From Nitrobacter sp. NHB1 (lineage in GTDB: Bacteria; Pseudomonadota; Alphaproteobacteria; Rhizobiales; Xanthobacteraceae), in contig NZ_JBAMDA010000001.1 in the NCBI RefSeq assembly GCF_036964665.1, positions 2,456,001 through 2,520,000 on the forward strand: a stretch of 64,000 bases of DNA, written 5' to 3'. Position numbers and translations under genes: made by a program. A model generated the notes under the pieces. The model was not told the origin of the DNA, searched no databases, and saw only the letters and a list, made by a program, of their open reading frames with translations. Below, piece by piece: positions 47,640 to 60,100 of the stretch (the stretch's first letter is position 1; each line of letters starts with the position of its first letter).

Positions 47640-48317
47640 ATGTCCCTGATCGTCAAGATATGCGGCCTGTCCACCCCTGCGACGCTCGACGTGGCGCTGC
47701 AGGCCGGTGCCGATATGGTGGGCTTCGTATTCTTTCCGCCGTCGCCGCGGCATCTCGATCTTTCGCGCGCGCGACATCTCGGCGCGCAGGTGCGAGGCCG
47801 TGCGGGCAAGGTCGCGCTGACCGTCGATGCCGACGACGCGACGCTGCGCGGCATCGTCGAGGCCTTGCGGCCGGACCTGCTGCAATTGCACGGCAAGGAA
47901 ACCGTGGCCCGCATCCGCGAGATCAAGCGGACGTTCGGGCTCCCCGTCATGAAGGCGATCGGTGTTGAGGTCGCCGCCGACCTTGCGGCGCTGCCCGGCT
48001 ATGCCGCCGCAGCCGACCGCCTGCTGTTCGATGCGCGTCCGCCGAAGGACGCCACGCGGCCCGGCGGACTCGGCGTGCCCTTCGACTGGCGCCTTCTGGA
48101 AAACCTGGCTCCCGGAATTCCGTTCGTGCTGTCGGGCGGCCTCACCGCAGGTAATATTCAGGAAGCGGTGCAGATCACGCGCGCCGGCGGCGTCGATGTC
48201 TCCTCGGGCGTAGAAAGCGCACCGGGAGTCAAGGACGCCGGAATGATCCGGGATTTCATTCAGGCGGCACGAGCGGCGGAAATCAACCTGCGCGAAGCGA
48301 CCTCGCATGTGGGGTAG
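47640..48317 (+). CDS. trpF: Phosphoribosylanthranilate isomerase
   Basis: Tryptophan pathway step 3 (PRA to CdRP), 225 residues from the ATG at 47640. TIM-barrel signature: IVKICGLSTPATLDVALQAGADMVGFVFFPPSPRHL at the start, LLQLHGKETVARI in the middle, and SGGLTAGNIQEAVQITRAGGVDVSSGVESAPGVKD at the end. trpB and trpA follow on the same strand, giving a trpFBA-accD-folC group. A repeat lies between trpF and trpB. Confidence 0.96.
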   Translation: MSLIVKICGLSTPATLDVALQAGADMVGFVFFPPSPRHLDLSRARHLGAQVRGRAGKVALTVDADDATLRGIVEALRPDLLQLHGKETVARIREIKRTFGLPVMKAIGVEVAADLAALPGYAAAADRLLFDARPPKDATRPGGLGVPFDWRLLENLAPGIPFVLSGGLTAGNIQEAVQITRAGGVDVSSGVESAPGVKDAGMIRDFIQAARAAEINLREATSHVG

Positions 48318-48338
48318 TCTCGTAGAACGACAGCAGCC

Positions 48339-48456
48339 GTCATGCCCGGCCATAGCAGTCGCAGGCTGCGCAAGCTTGTCGGTGTGCCTGGCATCGTCTG
48401 TCGTGATTCACAGCAAGCAAGACGTGGATGGCCGGAACAAATCCGGCCACGACGAA
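48339..48456. repeat. Palindromic repeat between trpF and trpB
   Basis: GTCATGCCCGGCCATAGCAG at the left and GATGGCCGGAACAAATCCGG, ending CCACGACG, at the right form an inverted pair about 70 bp apart, with smaller palindromes inside (GCAGGCTGCGCAAGC). The open trpB frame passes through it, but the trpB start lies after it. Confidence 0.55.
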
Positions 48457-48464
48457 GGGTGACA

Positions 48465-49705
<1,241 letters not shown>

Positions 49706-49709
<4 letters not shown>

Positions 49710-50542
49710 CCACCCGTATCGACACACGCTTCGCTGAGTTGCGGAAACAGGGCCGCTCGGCCTTCGTCACCTTTCTGATGGCCGGCGACCCGGACCCTGC
49801 AACCTCGCTCGCCATCATCAAGGCGCTGCCGAAGGCCGGCGCCGACATCATTGAAATCGGAATGCCGTTCACCGATCCGATGGCGGACGGTCCGGCGGTC
49901 CAGGCCGCCGGCCGGCGCGCGCTCAATGCGGGCATGACCGTGACCGGGACGCTGCAGATGATCCACGACTTCCGCAAAGGCGAGGGTTCGACGCCGGTCG
50001 TGCTGATGGGCTACTACAACCCGATCTACATCTATGGCGTCGAGAAATTTCTCACCGATGCGAAGGCCGCCGGCGTCGATGGCCTCATCGTCGTCGATCT
50101 GCCACCGGAGGAAGATTCGGAGCTGTGCATCCCGGCGATGAAGGCCGGGCTGAACTTCATTCGGCTGGCGACACCCACCACCGACGACAAGCGGCTGCCG
50201 GCGGTGCTCGCGAATACGTCCGGCTTCGTTTACTACGTTTCCATCACCGGAATCACCGGCAGCGCGGCGGCGGATTCGACAGCCGTCGGCGCGGCCGTCG
50301 CGCGCATCAAGCGTCATACCACTTTGCCGGTTTGCGTCGGCTTCGGCATCCGCACCCCGGATGCCGCGCGCGGCATCGCCGAGCGCTCCGACGGCGCGGT
50401 GGTCGGCTCGGCGCTGGTCGATGCGCTCAGCGGCAGCCTCGACGCCGAGGGCAAGGCAACGGCCAAAACGGTTAACGCGGTCGCCGATCTCGCGGCGGCG
50501 CTGGCCGCGGGCGTACGGTCCGCCAGGCAGGCCGCGGAATAG
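49706..50542 (+). CDS. trpA: Tryptophan synthase alpha subunit
   Basis: 278-residue TIM barrel that cleaves indole-3-glycerol phosphate; starts at the GTG at 49706, overlapping trpB by 4 bases. The catalytic glutamate is in [23 protein letters not shown], the aspartate in [14 protein letters not shown], and the phosphate loop is [22 protein letters not shown] with [10 protein letters not shown]. It works in complex with TrpB. accD follows 187 bp downstream. Confidence 0.97.
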
Positions 50543-50728
50543 CCGGTTTGATCCTCCGCCCCTTGCGGGAGAGGGGCCCGAACCGCATCTATGCAGCATC
50601 CCGAATTCGAAGTTCGCCCCGGGGTTGAGGCTGATTCTGTAAGGGGTCGCCTCCTCGCCATAATCGCGATAGAAACCTTTCACCCGGTTCGGACCGTCGC
50701 TCGATGGTGCGACGTTACGGAGCAAAGC

Positions 50729-51673
50729 ATGAACTGGTTGACCAACGTCGTCCGACCCAAAATCCGCAACATCCTCAAGCGGGAGACGCCGGAGAATCTC
50801 TGGATCAAGTGTCCGGATACCGGACAGCTTGTGTTCTACAAGGACGTCGAGAGCAACCAGTTCGTCATCCCCGGCTCGAACTACCACATGCGCATGAGCG
50901 CGGACGCGCGGCTGCGGTCGATCTTCGATAACGAGACCTGGTACGACGTCGCGTTGCCCGAGGTGACCGCCGATCCGCTGAAATTCCGCGACGAGCGCAA
51001 GTATGTCGACCGCATCAAGGATGCGCGCACCAAGACCGGGCTCAATGATTCCGTGAAGGTCGGTTTTGGCAAGCTGGAAGGCGCTGGCGTCGTGGTCGCG
51101 GTGCAGGATTTCGATTTCATGGGCGGCTCGCTCGGCATGGCGGCTGGCGAGGCCATCGTGCGCGGGCTCGAACTCGCGGTCGAGAAGCAATGCCCGTTCA
51201 TCGTGTTCGCGGCGTCCGGCGGTGCGCGGATGCAGGAAGGCGTTCTGTCGCTTATGCAACTGCCGCGCACCACGGTCGCGGTGCAGATGCTGCGCGAGGC
51301 CAGCCAGCCCTACATCGTGGTGCTGACCAATCCGACCACCGGCGGCGTCACGGCATCCTATGCGATGCTCGGCGACGTCCAGATCGCTGAACCCGGCGCG
51401 CTGATCGGCTTCGCCGGAGCGCGCGTCATCGAGCAGACCATCCGCGAAAAACTGCCGGACGGTTTTCAGCGCGCCGAATATCTTAAGGACCATGGCATGG
51501 TCGACATGGTGGTGCATCGTCACGATTTGCGGCCGACGCTGGCGCGGCTGTGCCGGCTCTTGACCAAGGCGCCGAAGATCGATGCGGTGCCGGAACCGTC
51601 GCCCGCCGCGGAGGAGCCGGCTGAGCCGATGCCCGCCCCGGAAGCGGCTGCGCCATCTGCGCCTCCCGCGTGA
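50729..51673 (+). CDS. accD: Acetyl-CoA carboxylase carboxyltransferase beta subunit
   Basis: 314 residues from the ATG at 50729 (GGAG upstream). The carboxyltransferase core is seen in [44 protein letters not shown] and [38 protein letters not shown]. Of the usual four-cysteine zinc ribbon at the N-terminus (residues 23-45), only [14 protein letters not shown] is visible, so the ribbon is incomplete, as in some other alphaproteobacteria. It produces malonyl-CoA with AccA. The stop overlaps folC by GTGA. Confidence 0.95.
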   Translation: MNWLTNVVRPKIRNILKRETPENLWIKCPDTGQLVFYKDVESNQFVIPGSNYHMRMSADARLRSIFDNETWYDVALPEVTADPLKFRDERKYVDRIKDARTKTGLNDSVKVGFGKLEGAGVVVAVQDFDFMGGSLGMAAGEAIVRGLELAVEKQCPFIVFAASGGARMQEGVLSLMQLPRTTVAVQMLREASQPYIVVLTNPTTGGVTASYAMLGDVQIAEPGALIGFAGARVIEQTIREKLPDGFQRAEYLKDHGMVDMVVHRHDLRPTLARLCRLLTKAPKIDAVPEPSPAAEEPAEPMPAPEAAAPSAPPA

Positions 51674-52998
51674 GCGCTGCTCCGCCCCAACAAACGCCGC
51701 TTGGCGAGGTCGTCGCGCGGATCTCGAAGCTGCATCCGAAAAAGATCGATCTCACGCTCGATCGGATGTGGCGCATCCTCGAACGGCTCGATCATCCCGA
51801 ACGCAGGCTGCCGCCGGTCATTCATGTCGCCGGCACCAACGGCAAGGGTTCGACGGTCGCCTACCTGCGCGCGATCCTTGAGGCCGCCGGCTTGCGCGTA
51901 CACGTCTTTACCTCGCCCTATCTGGTGCGGCTCAACGAATGCGTGCGGCTGGCCGGAACGCTGGTCGGCGACGACGACTTGCGCGACGCGCTGCTTGAAT
52001 GCGAGCGCGCCAACGGCGGCGAGCCCCTCACCCAGTTCGAGATCAAGACCGCTGCGGCCTTTCTGCTGTTCGCGAAAATTCCCGCCGATGCGCTGCTGCT
52101 GGAGGTCGGCCTCGGCGGTCGGCTCGACAGCACCAATGTGGTCGGGACGCCGCTGGCGAGCGTCATCACGCCGGTCGGCATCGACCACACCGAATTTCTC
52201 GGCGATACGCTGGTGCAGATTGCCGGCGAGAAAGCCGGCATCATCAAGCGCGGCGTGCCCGTGATCTGCGCGGAGCAAATGCCGGAGGCGCAAGCCGTGA
52301 TCGAGCAGCGGGCGAAGCAGATGCGCAGCCCTCTGCACGCGGCCGGCCAGGACTGGCACGTCAGTGTGGAGCACGGGCGGCTGGTCTATCAGGATGAGCG
52401 CGGGCTGCTCGATCTCGCCGCGCCGCGGCTGTTCGGCCGGCATCAGTTCGACAACGCCGGTCTCGCGATTGCGACGCTGCGGGCGCAGGACCGTTTCAGC
52501 ATCGATACCGCAGCGTTCGAGCGCGGGGTCACCGGCGCCGAATGGCCGGCGCGGATGCAGCGGCTGACATCCGGCAGTCTGGTGGATCAGGCGCCACGCG
52601 ACGCCGAGCTTTGGCTCGACGGCGGGCACAATGTCGATGGCGGCCGCGTGGCGGCAGCGGCGCTCGGCGATCTCGAGGAGCGGGTATCGCGGCCGCTGGT
52701 GGTGATCGCAGGCATGATGGGCAACAAGGACGCGAAGGGCTTTCTTGCCAACTTCGCCGGGTTGACGCGCCACGTCATCGCGGTGCCGATTCCGGATATG
52801 GAGAACGCGATGCCGCCGGACGTGCTGGCGGATGCGGTGCGCGCGCTCGACATGCGCGCCGACACCGCGGCAGACGTCAAGGCCGCCCTGCAATCGCTGG
52901 CACGGCTCGCCTATGAAATCCCGCCGCGCATCCTGATCGCGGGATCGCTGTATCTCGCCGGGCGCGTGCTGGCGGAGAACGGCACGCCGCCGATCTGA
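51670..52998 (+). CDS. folC: Folylpolyglutamate / dihydrofolate synthase
   Basis: Mur-ligase-fold enzyme of 442 residues starting at the GTG at 51670. The P-loop is [50 protein letters not shown] and [11 protein letters not shown] follow, with [13 protein letters not shown] and the closing [19 protein letters not shown]. It adds glutamate to folates (and dihydropteroate). Coupled to accD; the accD-folC pair is conserved in Proteobacteria. Confidence 0.96.
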   Translation: MSAAPPQQTPLGEVVARISKLHPKKIDLTLDRMWRILERLDHPERRLPPVIHVAGTNGKGSTVAYLRAILEAAGLRVHVFTSPYLVRLNECVRLAGTLVGDDDLRDALLECERANGGEPLTQFEIKTAAAFLLFAKIPADALLLEVGLGGRLDSTNVVGTPLASVITPVGIDHTEFLGDTLVQIAGEKAGIIKRGVPVICAEQMPEAQAVIEQRAKQMRSPLHAAGQDWHVSVEHGRLVYQDERGLLDLAAPRLFGRHQFDNAGLAIATLRAQDRFSIDTAAFERGVTGAEWPARMQRLTSGSLVDQAPRDAELWLDGGHNVDGGRVAAAALGDLEERVSRPLVVIAGMMGNKDAKGFLANFAGLTRHVIAVPIPDMENAMPPDVLADAVRALDMRADTAADVKAALQSLARLAYEIPPRILIAGSLYLAGRVLAENGTPPI

Positions 52999-53030
52999 CG
53001 TTTGTTGAATTCAGGTTGGATCGAACCCAC

Positions 53031-53111
53031 CGTCATTGCGAGCGAAGCGAAGCAATCCAGGACAACAGTAATAGCTGGATTGCTTCGTCGCTTGCGCTCC
53101 TCGCAATGACG
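53031..53111. repeat. REP-like palindromic pair (type A) between folC and trxA
   Basis: First half 53031-53061 (CGTCATTGCGAGCGAAGCG through CCAGG), identical to 1155-1185; second half 53075-53111 (CTGGATTGCTTCGTCGC through CAATGACG). It lies between convergent genes. Just downstream, CCCTCTCCCACAAGGGAG (about 53124) resembles a worn copy of the repeat that brackets DUF559. Confidence 0.88.
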
Positions 53112-53159
53112 CCGATAAAACACCCTCTCCCACAAGGGAGAAAGAAAGCAGGCGCGAAC

Positions 53160-53188
53160 AAAAACGGCCGGCGATGAGCCGGCCGTTT
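53160..53188 (-). terminator. Intrinsic terminator after trxA
   Basis: On the minus strand an ACGGCCGGC / GCCGGCCGT stem (53164-53172 and 53178-53186) with a 5-base loop is followed by five T residues, 25 bp beyond the trxA stop. The flanking A-T pairs make the stem nearly symmetric, so it could also serve folC from the other side. Confidence 0.85.
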
Positions 53189-53212
53189 GCAGCAAATTCC
53201 AACGTGTAAAAA

Positions 53213-53533
53213 TCAGACCGTGGCGGTGATCCACTGCTCCAGTTTCTGCTTCGGCGCGGCGCCGACCTGACGCGAGGCCAGCTCGCCGCCCTTGAAGATC
53301 ATCAGGGTGGGAATCGACATCACGCCGTATTTCGAGGCCGTCCGCGGGCTCTCGTCGACGTTCAGCTTCACGATCTTGACCTTGTCGCCCATCGCGCCGG
53401 AAATCTCGTCCAGCACCGGACCGATCATGCGGCAGGGGCCGCACCACTCGGCCCAGAAATCGACCACGACCGGGCCAGTCGCCTTGAGCACTTCCGCTTC
53501 GAAATTGGCGTCCGAAACCTTGCCAACAGCCAT
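53213..53533 (-). CDS. trxA: Thioredoxin
   Basis: 106-residue classical thioredoxin starting at the ATG at 53533 (GAGG upstream). The active site is DFWAEWCGPCRMI (CGPC). KLNVDESPRTASKYGVMSIPTLMIFKGGE carries the cis-proline, and the C-terminus is KQKLEQWITATV. General cytoplasmic disulfide reductase. It follows addA on the same strand and has its own terminator, as in many Rhizobiales. Confidence 0.97.
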   Translation of the reverse strand: MAVGKVSDANFEAEVLKATGPVVVDFWAEWCGPCRMIGPVLDEISGAMGDKVKIVKLNVDESPRTASKYGVMSIPTLMIFKGGELASRQVGAAPKQKLEQWITATV

Positions 53534-53631
53534 GGAATACCTCGTTGCCTCGATGAGATCGCGCACTGCAAAAGAATGCGCCTGAAACTATGTGCCAAGT
53601 TAAGAAGGCGACCTTGCCGGGTCAAGGTTTC

Positions 53632-56600
53632 TCACACCGAGATGATCGCTTCCAGCCCGGCATCGAGCACCGGGGACGAAATCTCCATCATTTCAGGCGT
53701 CTCGGTCCAGAGCAGCGCCGCCTTGACCGGCAAGTCCGGGTACAGCCTGGCCAGCACCGCGCGATAGAGCGCGAGCTGGCGGACATAGGCCGATGGTGCA
53801 TCGGCGGGGTTTCGGGGCGGGGCATGGTTGGTCTTGTAGTCGACGATCAGAACCGCTTCCGGCGTTACCACGAGCCGGTCGATCTGGCCGGACACCAGCA
53901 CGGGATGCCCCCGCCGCGTCGTCAGCCGTCCGGCAATCGCCACCTCGGCCCGGCTGCCGCTCGCGAACACTTGTGCGAATCGGGCATCGTCGGTCAGCGC
54001 CAGCACCTGCGCCGCCAAGGCCTCGCGCTCGACCTCGCTCCAGTCGCTCGCATTGCGCCCGAGATAGGCCAGCGCGGTGTCGCGGCGGCGATCGACCGGC
54101 ACATCAGGCAGGGATTGCAGCAGGCGGTGCACCAGCTTGCCGCGCAACAGCGCGCGGTTGCGCTGGTCCGGGGGTTCGCCGGGGCGGATACGATGATGCG
54201 CGTTATCGTCCGCATCCGACGGCCGCAGCGATTGTCTGGCGGGCGCTACCGGCGCGGCCATGGTGCGCAGCCATGGCGGCAACGTGATTGGTGCGGCGGC
54301 GGCCTGCGTTGCGGAGCCGGCGGCGAGTGGTTCGATTTCCCCTGGCCGCGTGAAACGTTTGACCGTACCGGCGGCGGTCTCGATCTCTTGCATCGCGAGG
54401 CCGGAGTTGCCGAGACCTTTGGCGATCAGGTCGTACCATGCGTGCTTGCGCACGTCCTTGCGGTTGCCGGGTTTGCAGCCGCCGACGATCAGGCGGTCCG
54501 CCGCCCGCGTCATCGCCACGTAAAGCAGGCGGCGATATTCGTGTTCGGTTTCCGCGATCATGGCCGCGCGGGCATTCACCACGTCAGGCGGATCCTCGGC
54601 CTTCCTGCCGGCCCAGACCGTGACGCCTGCCGCATGAGCGGGCGCGTTGCCGCGCGCCATACGGATCAGGCTGAGGCGCTCGGTATCGGCCGGCGACGTC
54701 ACGGTATCGGCGAGAAACACCACGGAGGCCTCGAGTCCCTTGGCGCCGTGCACGGTCATCACGCGCACCTCGTCGCGCGAAATCTCCATGTCGCGCTTCA
54801 CGTCGGTGTCGGCCGCGCGCAGCCACGCCATGAACCCCTGCAGCGCCGCCGGCGCCTTGCGCTCATAGGTCAGCGCCAGTTCGAGGAATTCGTCGAGCGC
54901 GTCGTTTGCTTCATGGCCAAGCCGGCGCAGGATTCGCAGCCGCCCGCCATCTCCACCCAGGAGCCATGCAAAGAACGCGAACGGCGATTCGTGCGTGGCG
55001 CGGCGTTCGCAGGCCATCAGGCGCTCCAGCGCGTCGCGGAATTTGTCGTCGGCCGCGGCGTGGCCGGCGAGCGCATCGCGCAGCGAGCCCTTGCGATTGT
55101 GCGCAATGGCAAACAGGTCGTCGTCGTCAAGGCCGAACAGCGGACTCTTCAGCGCCACCGCCAGCGCAAGATCGTCCCGCGGCAGCAGCAACACATCCGC
55201 AAGGTTCATCAGATCGATGATCGCGATGTGCTCGGTCAGCTTGAGGCGGTCGGCGCCGGCGACCGGAATGCCGGATTGCTTCAGCGCTTGGATGATGGCG
55301 TCGAAGGCGTTGCCGCGCCGCCGCACCAGCACCAGAATGTCGCCATGGCGGAGCGGGCGGCGGTCGCCCAGATGCCCCGTCATGGTGCCCTGCGCGATCA
55401 GCGCCTTGATCTCGCTTTGGATGCGCCGGGCTAGCTTGACCTCGGGGCTGGTTGCGGACACCGCATCGAACGGCGCGCGCCAGCCCTCGATCTCCTGCCG
55501 CGCATCGCGCTCCTCCAGACTCCAGAGATCGACGATGCCCGGCGCTGCGTCCGCCAGCGATTCATGCACCGGATGAGCGCCGACCGCATGAATGCTCGTA
55601 TAGATCGCGGCATCGCGGAATACGTAGTCGACGGACTCCAGGATCGTCTTCCCGGAGCGGAACGAGTAGATGAAATCCTCCTTGCGAAACGGAAGTTTGG
55701 CGTCCCTGAATTTCCTCTCCAGCTTGCTCCGCCGCTCGTCGAATTCGCGCGGGGCCGCGCCCTGGAACGAGAAGATCGACTGCTTCTCGTCACCGACCGC
55801 GAACACCGTCCGCCTGACACCCTCGCGCGCCCCTTCCCCGGTGGTGAAATCCGCGATGATGCGCTCGACGATGTCCCATTGCTTGGGGCTGGTGTCCTGC
55901 GCCTCGTCGATCAGCACGTGATCGACGCCGCGGTCGAGCTTGTAGTGCACCCAGCCGGGCGAGGTCTGGTCCAGCATCTCCAGCGCCTTGTCGATCAGAT
56001 CGTCATAATCAAGAAGGCCGCGCTCCCGCTTCTCGCGCCGATAGTTGGCGGCGACCGCGGTCGCGATGACCAGCAGGGATTGCGTGCGGTCGCGGATGGC
56101 GAGCGCGCGGCGGCGTTCGAGCAGCGCGATCACACGCTGGCTTTCCCGGTCGAGCATCGCGGCGATGGCGGGCCTGACATCGCCGATCTTCTTTGTAACG
56201 AAGGATTTGCGTGGGCTGCGATCGCCGGTCAGGAAGACGTCGAGATAGCGATCGGCTTGCGCCGCCTCGCCGATCATGGCATGCGCCTCGCGCAAGCGTC
56301 TGGCCTGCTCGATATCGGATTTGTTGCCTGTTTCCAGAATCGCGGCGAGTGCATTCCATTCAGATCGCGGCAAATGCGGTCCGTCGACGATCTCGCGCTC
56401 GACATCCTCGATGCGCTCGGCAGGATCGACGCCGACCGCATCCGCCACATCCCTGATCGCCTGCTCGATGCTGCGACCCTCGGTCCAGGCCATGAAGTGA
56501 TCGCGACTGAGGCAGGCCTGGTTGACCACGTCGCGCAGCGTCATGTCGGCCGCCGCACCCATGGCGTATTGCAGCGCGCGGCCGGCGGGGCTGTCCGGAT

Positions 56601-57123
56601 TTTGCGAGGCCTGAAGCATGACACCGAGGCTCGCGCGTTCCATCATCTCGGTCTGGTCGCGCTCGTCGAGCACGGTGAAACGCGCCGGCACCCGCGCCTC
56701 GAACGGAAACTGCTGCAATAGCCGCGTGCAGAGCGCGTGGATGGTCTGCACCTTGAGGCCGCCCGGCGTTTCCAGCGCCGCCGCGAATAGTTTTCGCGCC
56801 TGCTGCCGCGACCCGGCATCGGGCTGCGCGATGCCGGTGTCGCGCAGCGCCGCATTCAGAGCGTCGTCGTCGAGCGTGACCCAGTGCCCGAGCGTGGAGA
56901 ACACCCGCTCCGACATGTTGGCGGCGGCCGCCTTGGTGAAGGTGATGCAGAGGATGCGCGCCGGATCAACGTCATTAAGCAAAAGGCGGATCACGCGCTG
57001 CACCAGCACATGGGTCTTGCCCGATCCGGCGTTGGCGGAGACGAACACCGACGTCGCCGGATCGGACGCTCGCTGCTGGCGCGCGCTGGCGTCGGGATGA
57101 ACGGGGCGGGGCGCCTTCACCAT
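53632..57123 (-). CDS. addA: Double-strand break repair helicase AddA
   Basis: 1163 residues. UvrD-type helicase with a C-terminal RecB-family nuclease, forming AddAB, the recombinational counterpart of RecBCD. Walker A is SANAGSGKTHVL (residues 29-40); later motifs are ILCITFTKAAAANMSERV, HVLIDEAQDTSPKQWDI and VRVMTVHGAKGLEASVVFLAD. The nuclease end is seen in LVSGQIDRLVVTPEAVLIVDYKTNHAPP. It starts at the ATG at 57123, overlapping the addB stop by 7 bases, so the two are coupled. Confidence 0.95.
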   Translation of the reverse strand: MVKAPRPVHPDASARQQRASDPATSVFVSANAGSGKTHVLVQRVIRLLLNDVDPARILCITFTKAAAANMSERVFSTLGHWVTLDDDALNAALRDTGIAQPDAGSRQQARKLFAAALETPGGLKVQTIHALCTRLLQQFPFEARVPARFTVLDERDQTEMMERASLGVMLQASQNPDSPAGRALQYAMGAAADMTLRDVVNQACLSRDHFMAWTEGRSIEQAIRDVADAVGVDPAERIEDVEREIVDGPHLPRSEWNALAAILETGNKSDIEQARRLREAHAMIGEAAQADRYLDVFLTGDRSPRKSFVTKKIGDVRPAIAAMLDRESQRVIALLERRRALAIRDRTQSLLVIATAVAANYRREKRERGLLDYDDLIDKALEMLDQTSPGWVHYKLDRGVDHVLIDEAQDTSPKQWDIVERIIADFTTGEGAREGVRRTVFAVGDEKQSIFSFQGAAPREFDERRSKLERKFRDAKLPFRKEDFIYSFRSGKTILESVDYVFRDAAIYTSIHAVGAHPVHESLADAAPGIVDLWSLEERDARQEIEGWRAPFDAVSATSPEVKLARRIQSEIKALIAQGTMTGHLGDRRPLRHGDILVLVRRRGNAFDAIIQALKQSGIPVAGADRLKLTEHIAIIDLMNLADVLLLPRDDLALAVALKSPLFGLDDDDLFAIAHNRKGSLRDALAGHAAADDKFRDALERLMACERRATHESPFAFFAWLLGGDGGRLRILRRLGHEANDALDEFLELALTYERKAPAALQGFMAWLRAADTDVKRDMEISRDEVRVMTVHGAKGLEASVVFLADTVTSPADTERLSLIRMARGNAPAHAAGVTVWAGRKAEDPPDVVNARAAMIAETEHEYRRLLYVAMTRAADRLIVGGCKPGNRKDVRKHAWYDLIAKGLGNSGLAMQEIETAAGTVKRFTRPGEIEPLAAGSATQAAAAPITLPPWLRTMAAPVAPARQSLRPSDADDNAHHRIRPGEPPDQRNRALLRGKLVHRLLQSLPDVPVDRRRDTALAYLGRNASDWSEVEREALAAQVLALTDDARFAQVFASGSRAEVAIAGRLTTRRGHPVLVSGQIDRLVVTPEAVLIVDYKTNHAPPRNPADAPSAYVRQLALYRAVLARLYPDLPVKAALLWTETPEMMEISSPVLDAGLEAIISV

Positions 57124-60100
57124 TCCTCTAACCCCAGCCCGCCCGCAGCCGACCATTCCTTGATCCGCGCGAGATCGTCATATGTGCCGTAGCGCGTTTT
57201 CCACATCGGCAGGTCCAGCGACGGATAGCCCTGCGCCTCATTGTCGAAAGCGCGGATCAGGGCGTTGAGTTCTTCAAGGGCGCGATCGGCGGCTTGATCC
57301 GGCGATTGCATGTCGGTCTTGCTGTTGTCGAGATCGACCGGCTTCGGTTCGCCGGCTGGGCTGTTGCCGCTGAGCCGGACATACACCAGTTCGCTCACCG
57401 ACGTGCCGGCCGGGATGCCCTCGAAGCCGCCTTCGCGCAGGATCGCGGATTCCAGCGTGAGCTGCGGCGACAGGCCGAGCCGCACCTGCTTGCTGCTCGG
57501 CGGGCTGCCGGTCTTGTAGTCGAGGATGGCGAAGCGGCCGTCGCCGAGATGCTCGATGCGGTCGGCGCGCGCCGACAGGATGAAACTGCGCTCGCCGTCG
57601 ATCGGAATCGAAATCTCGCCGCGGATCTCGGCGTCGATTCTCACGAGTTGCGCCCGGCGCGACTGCTCCCATTCCGCGAACCACGCCGCGATGCGCTGGA
57701 AGCGCGGCCACCACAGCGCCCGCGCTTCGGGACGCTGCATCAGCGGCGCGAAACGGCTCTCGCCGATGGCGTGCAGCACGTTCGCCGGATCGTCCGGCAA
57801 TTTCGCCGGATAGAGTTTTGTGAAATCGCCGAGCGAATTGTGGATCGCAGAACCGCGATCGGCCGCCGACAGCGGCATATCGACGGCCTCTAACGGCAAG
57901 AGCTTCAAAATGTGTTTGGCATAGATGCTATAGGGATCGCGCAGCCAGTCCTCGATCGCGGTCACCGACAAGCGCGTCGGCCGCGCGGCGCGCGGCGGCT
58001 TTGGCGCGGGCTGGGCGACGGGGGTGACCTCGTCCGGCCGGTCGAGCGCCTCGGCGTATTGAACGTATCGCGTGCCGGCTTGCTGCGCGGCTGCCCAGCG
58101 CTCGCTGCCTGCGACCGCTTCGAGCCGGTGCAGGAAGCGCGAGGCCACCGCCGGCGCGCCGCCTGACTTGGCGGCATGACTGAGGATGACATCCTCGGCG
58201 CCGAGCATTTGCGCGAAGTCGTGCGCGGAAAGTCCGATGCGCCGCTCGGGAAGATCGAGCCCGAGTTCGTGCCGCATCGGACGGCTGAGCCAGGGATCGC
58301 TGGGCGGCGCGGGCGGCCAGACGCCCTCGATGAGCCCGCCGAGAATGACGCGGTCGCTTTGGGTGAGGCGCGCCTCGAGCGGACCGTAGATCCGCAAGCT
58401 TGCCGCCGCGGCTTGCGGCCGGCGCACGATGCAGTCTCCGAACGCGGTTTCGAACACCTCGGGATAATCGGCGATCTTGACCGTCAGGCCGCTGCGCGCA
58501 CCGGTCTTGCTGAGGTCGTCGAACGCTGCGGCGAGCGCAAGGCCGTGCTGGCCGTCGAAGGCCGCGGCGACACCTTGATCGTCGTGCGACAGCGCCTCGA
58601 TCGCGTCGCGATGCTGCGTGGCGAAAGCGTTAAAGTCCGCCGAAACAGATGCGCCGTCACCTTCGAGCGGCGCGAGCGCCGCCTGCAAGGCCGCGATCAA
58701 CTCGCTGATATCATCGAGGTGATATGATTTCAGCGCGGCGCGAGGCTCGGAGCGATGCAGCGACGAATTGTCCTTATGATTGAGCTTGTCGAGTTCGCCG
58801 CAAAACCGTGCGAACTCGTCCGCCAATCCCCTGCTGCCCGGCGGCGGCCGGGTGCCGCGCAGGATCGCAAGCTCCAGCGTCGCGACCGCGCGCGACCATC
58901 CGCCGGCCACCCGACCGAGCCGGCACAGCGGATGCTTGAGCAGCGCCAGCAGGGTCGGCGGCTCCAGACCGTTGCAGGCCGCACCCGCGACCAGCCGCGC
59001 AAAAATTCCGGCTGGCGTATCCATCAGCGCGTCGCCGCCGGAATCGTCGAACGCGAGATTCCAGCGGCCGAGCGCGGCCATCACCCGCCGTGCCAGCGCG
59101 CGGTCGGGCGTCACCAGCGCCGCTGTCTTGTTCAGTTCGCGCGCCTCGCGCATGGCGGCGGCAATCGCGAGCGCTTCGACTTCCGGATTGGCGGCGGCGA
59201 TCACCGCGAGGTTCTGCATACCGGTTGCGATTTTCTCCGCGACCTCGGGTTCGGCAAGCCGCGTATGCCACTGCGCCGTCGCGTCCGAGGGCCGCATCGC
59301 CTCGGACGCCAGCATCTCACGCCCGTATGGCGCAGGCGTGCCGAGCGTCTCCACGTCGCGGCGCGCGATTCTGAGGCGTTTGAGCAGTCCATGCAGCGCG
59401 AACTGCGGATGGCCGGCGGCGGGCGGCGCGGTGAATGCGCCGCTGCGGTCCTTGACGCCTCCGATCAGTTGCCACGCATCTTCGTCGAGGTCGGTGTCGA
59501 GCCCCGGCAGCACGACCGCGCCTTGCGGCAGGTTAGCGATGACATGCAGCAGTTTTGCGGTCGACGGCATCGAACCGGTGGAGCCGGCCGCGATCACCGG
59601 CCCCGCACCCTGCGCGGCGAGACGCGCGGCTTCGGCCTCGATCAGGCGGTTGCGCCGTACGGCCGGTTCGATCCGGCCGTTTTCCTCAAGATGAGCCGGC
59701 CAATGGTCCCGCGCGATTTTCAGGAAACCGAGCGTGAGCTGCCAGTATTTGTCGAGCGCGTCAGGCACCAGCCCGTCGAGCGCGCGCCAGTCCACACCGC
59801 GCGTCGCCATGTCGTCCATCAGTCGCGCGAGGTCGTCGGCAAGCGCCAGCGTCGAGGCCGGGCCGCCGAGAACCAGTGGGACCTGCGCCGGATCGCTGGG
59901 CTTCAGTTGCTTCGCCCATGTTTCGATGAGTTGCGCAAGCGCCAGGCGGCGGGAGAGCCCGTCGAGCGCCGGAGGCAGTTGCAGCGCTTCTACCGAAGGG
60001 GAGGTGGCTTGCGAAAAGGCCAGTTCATCCTCGTCGATGTCGCCGAGCGCGACGATGCGCGGCAGGATCACGGCATCGACATCCAGCACATCGAGGAAAA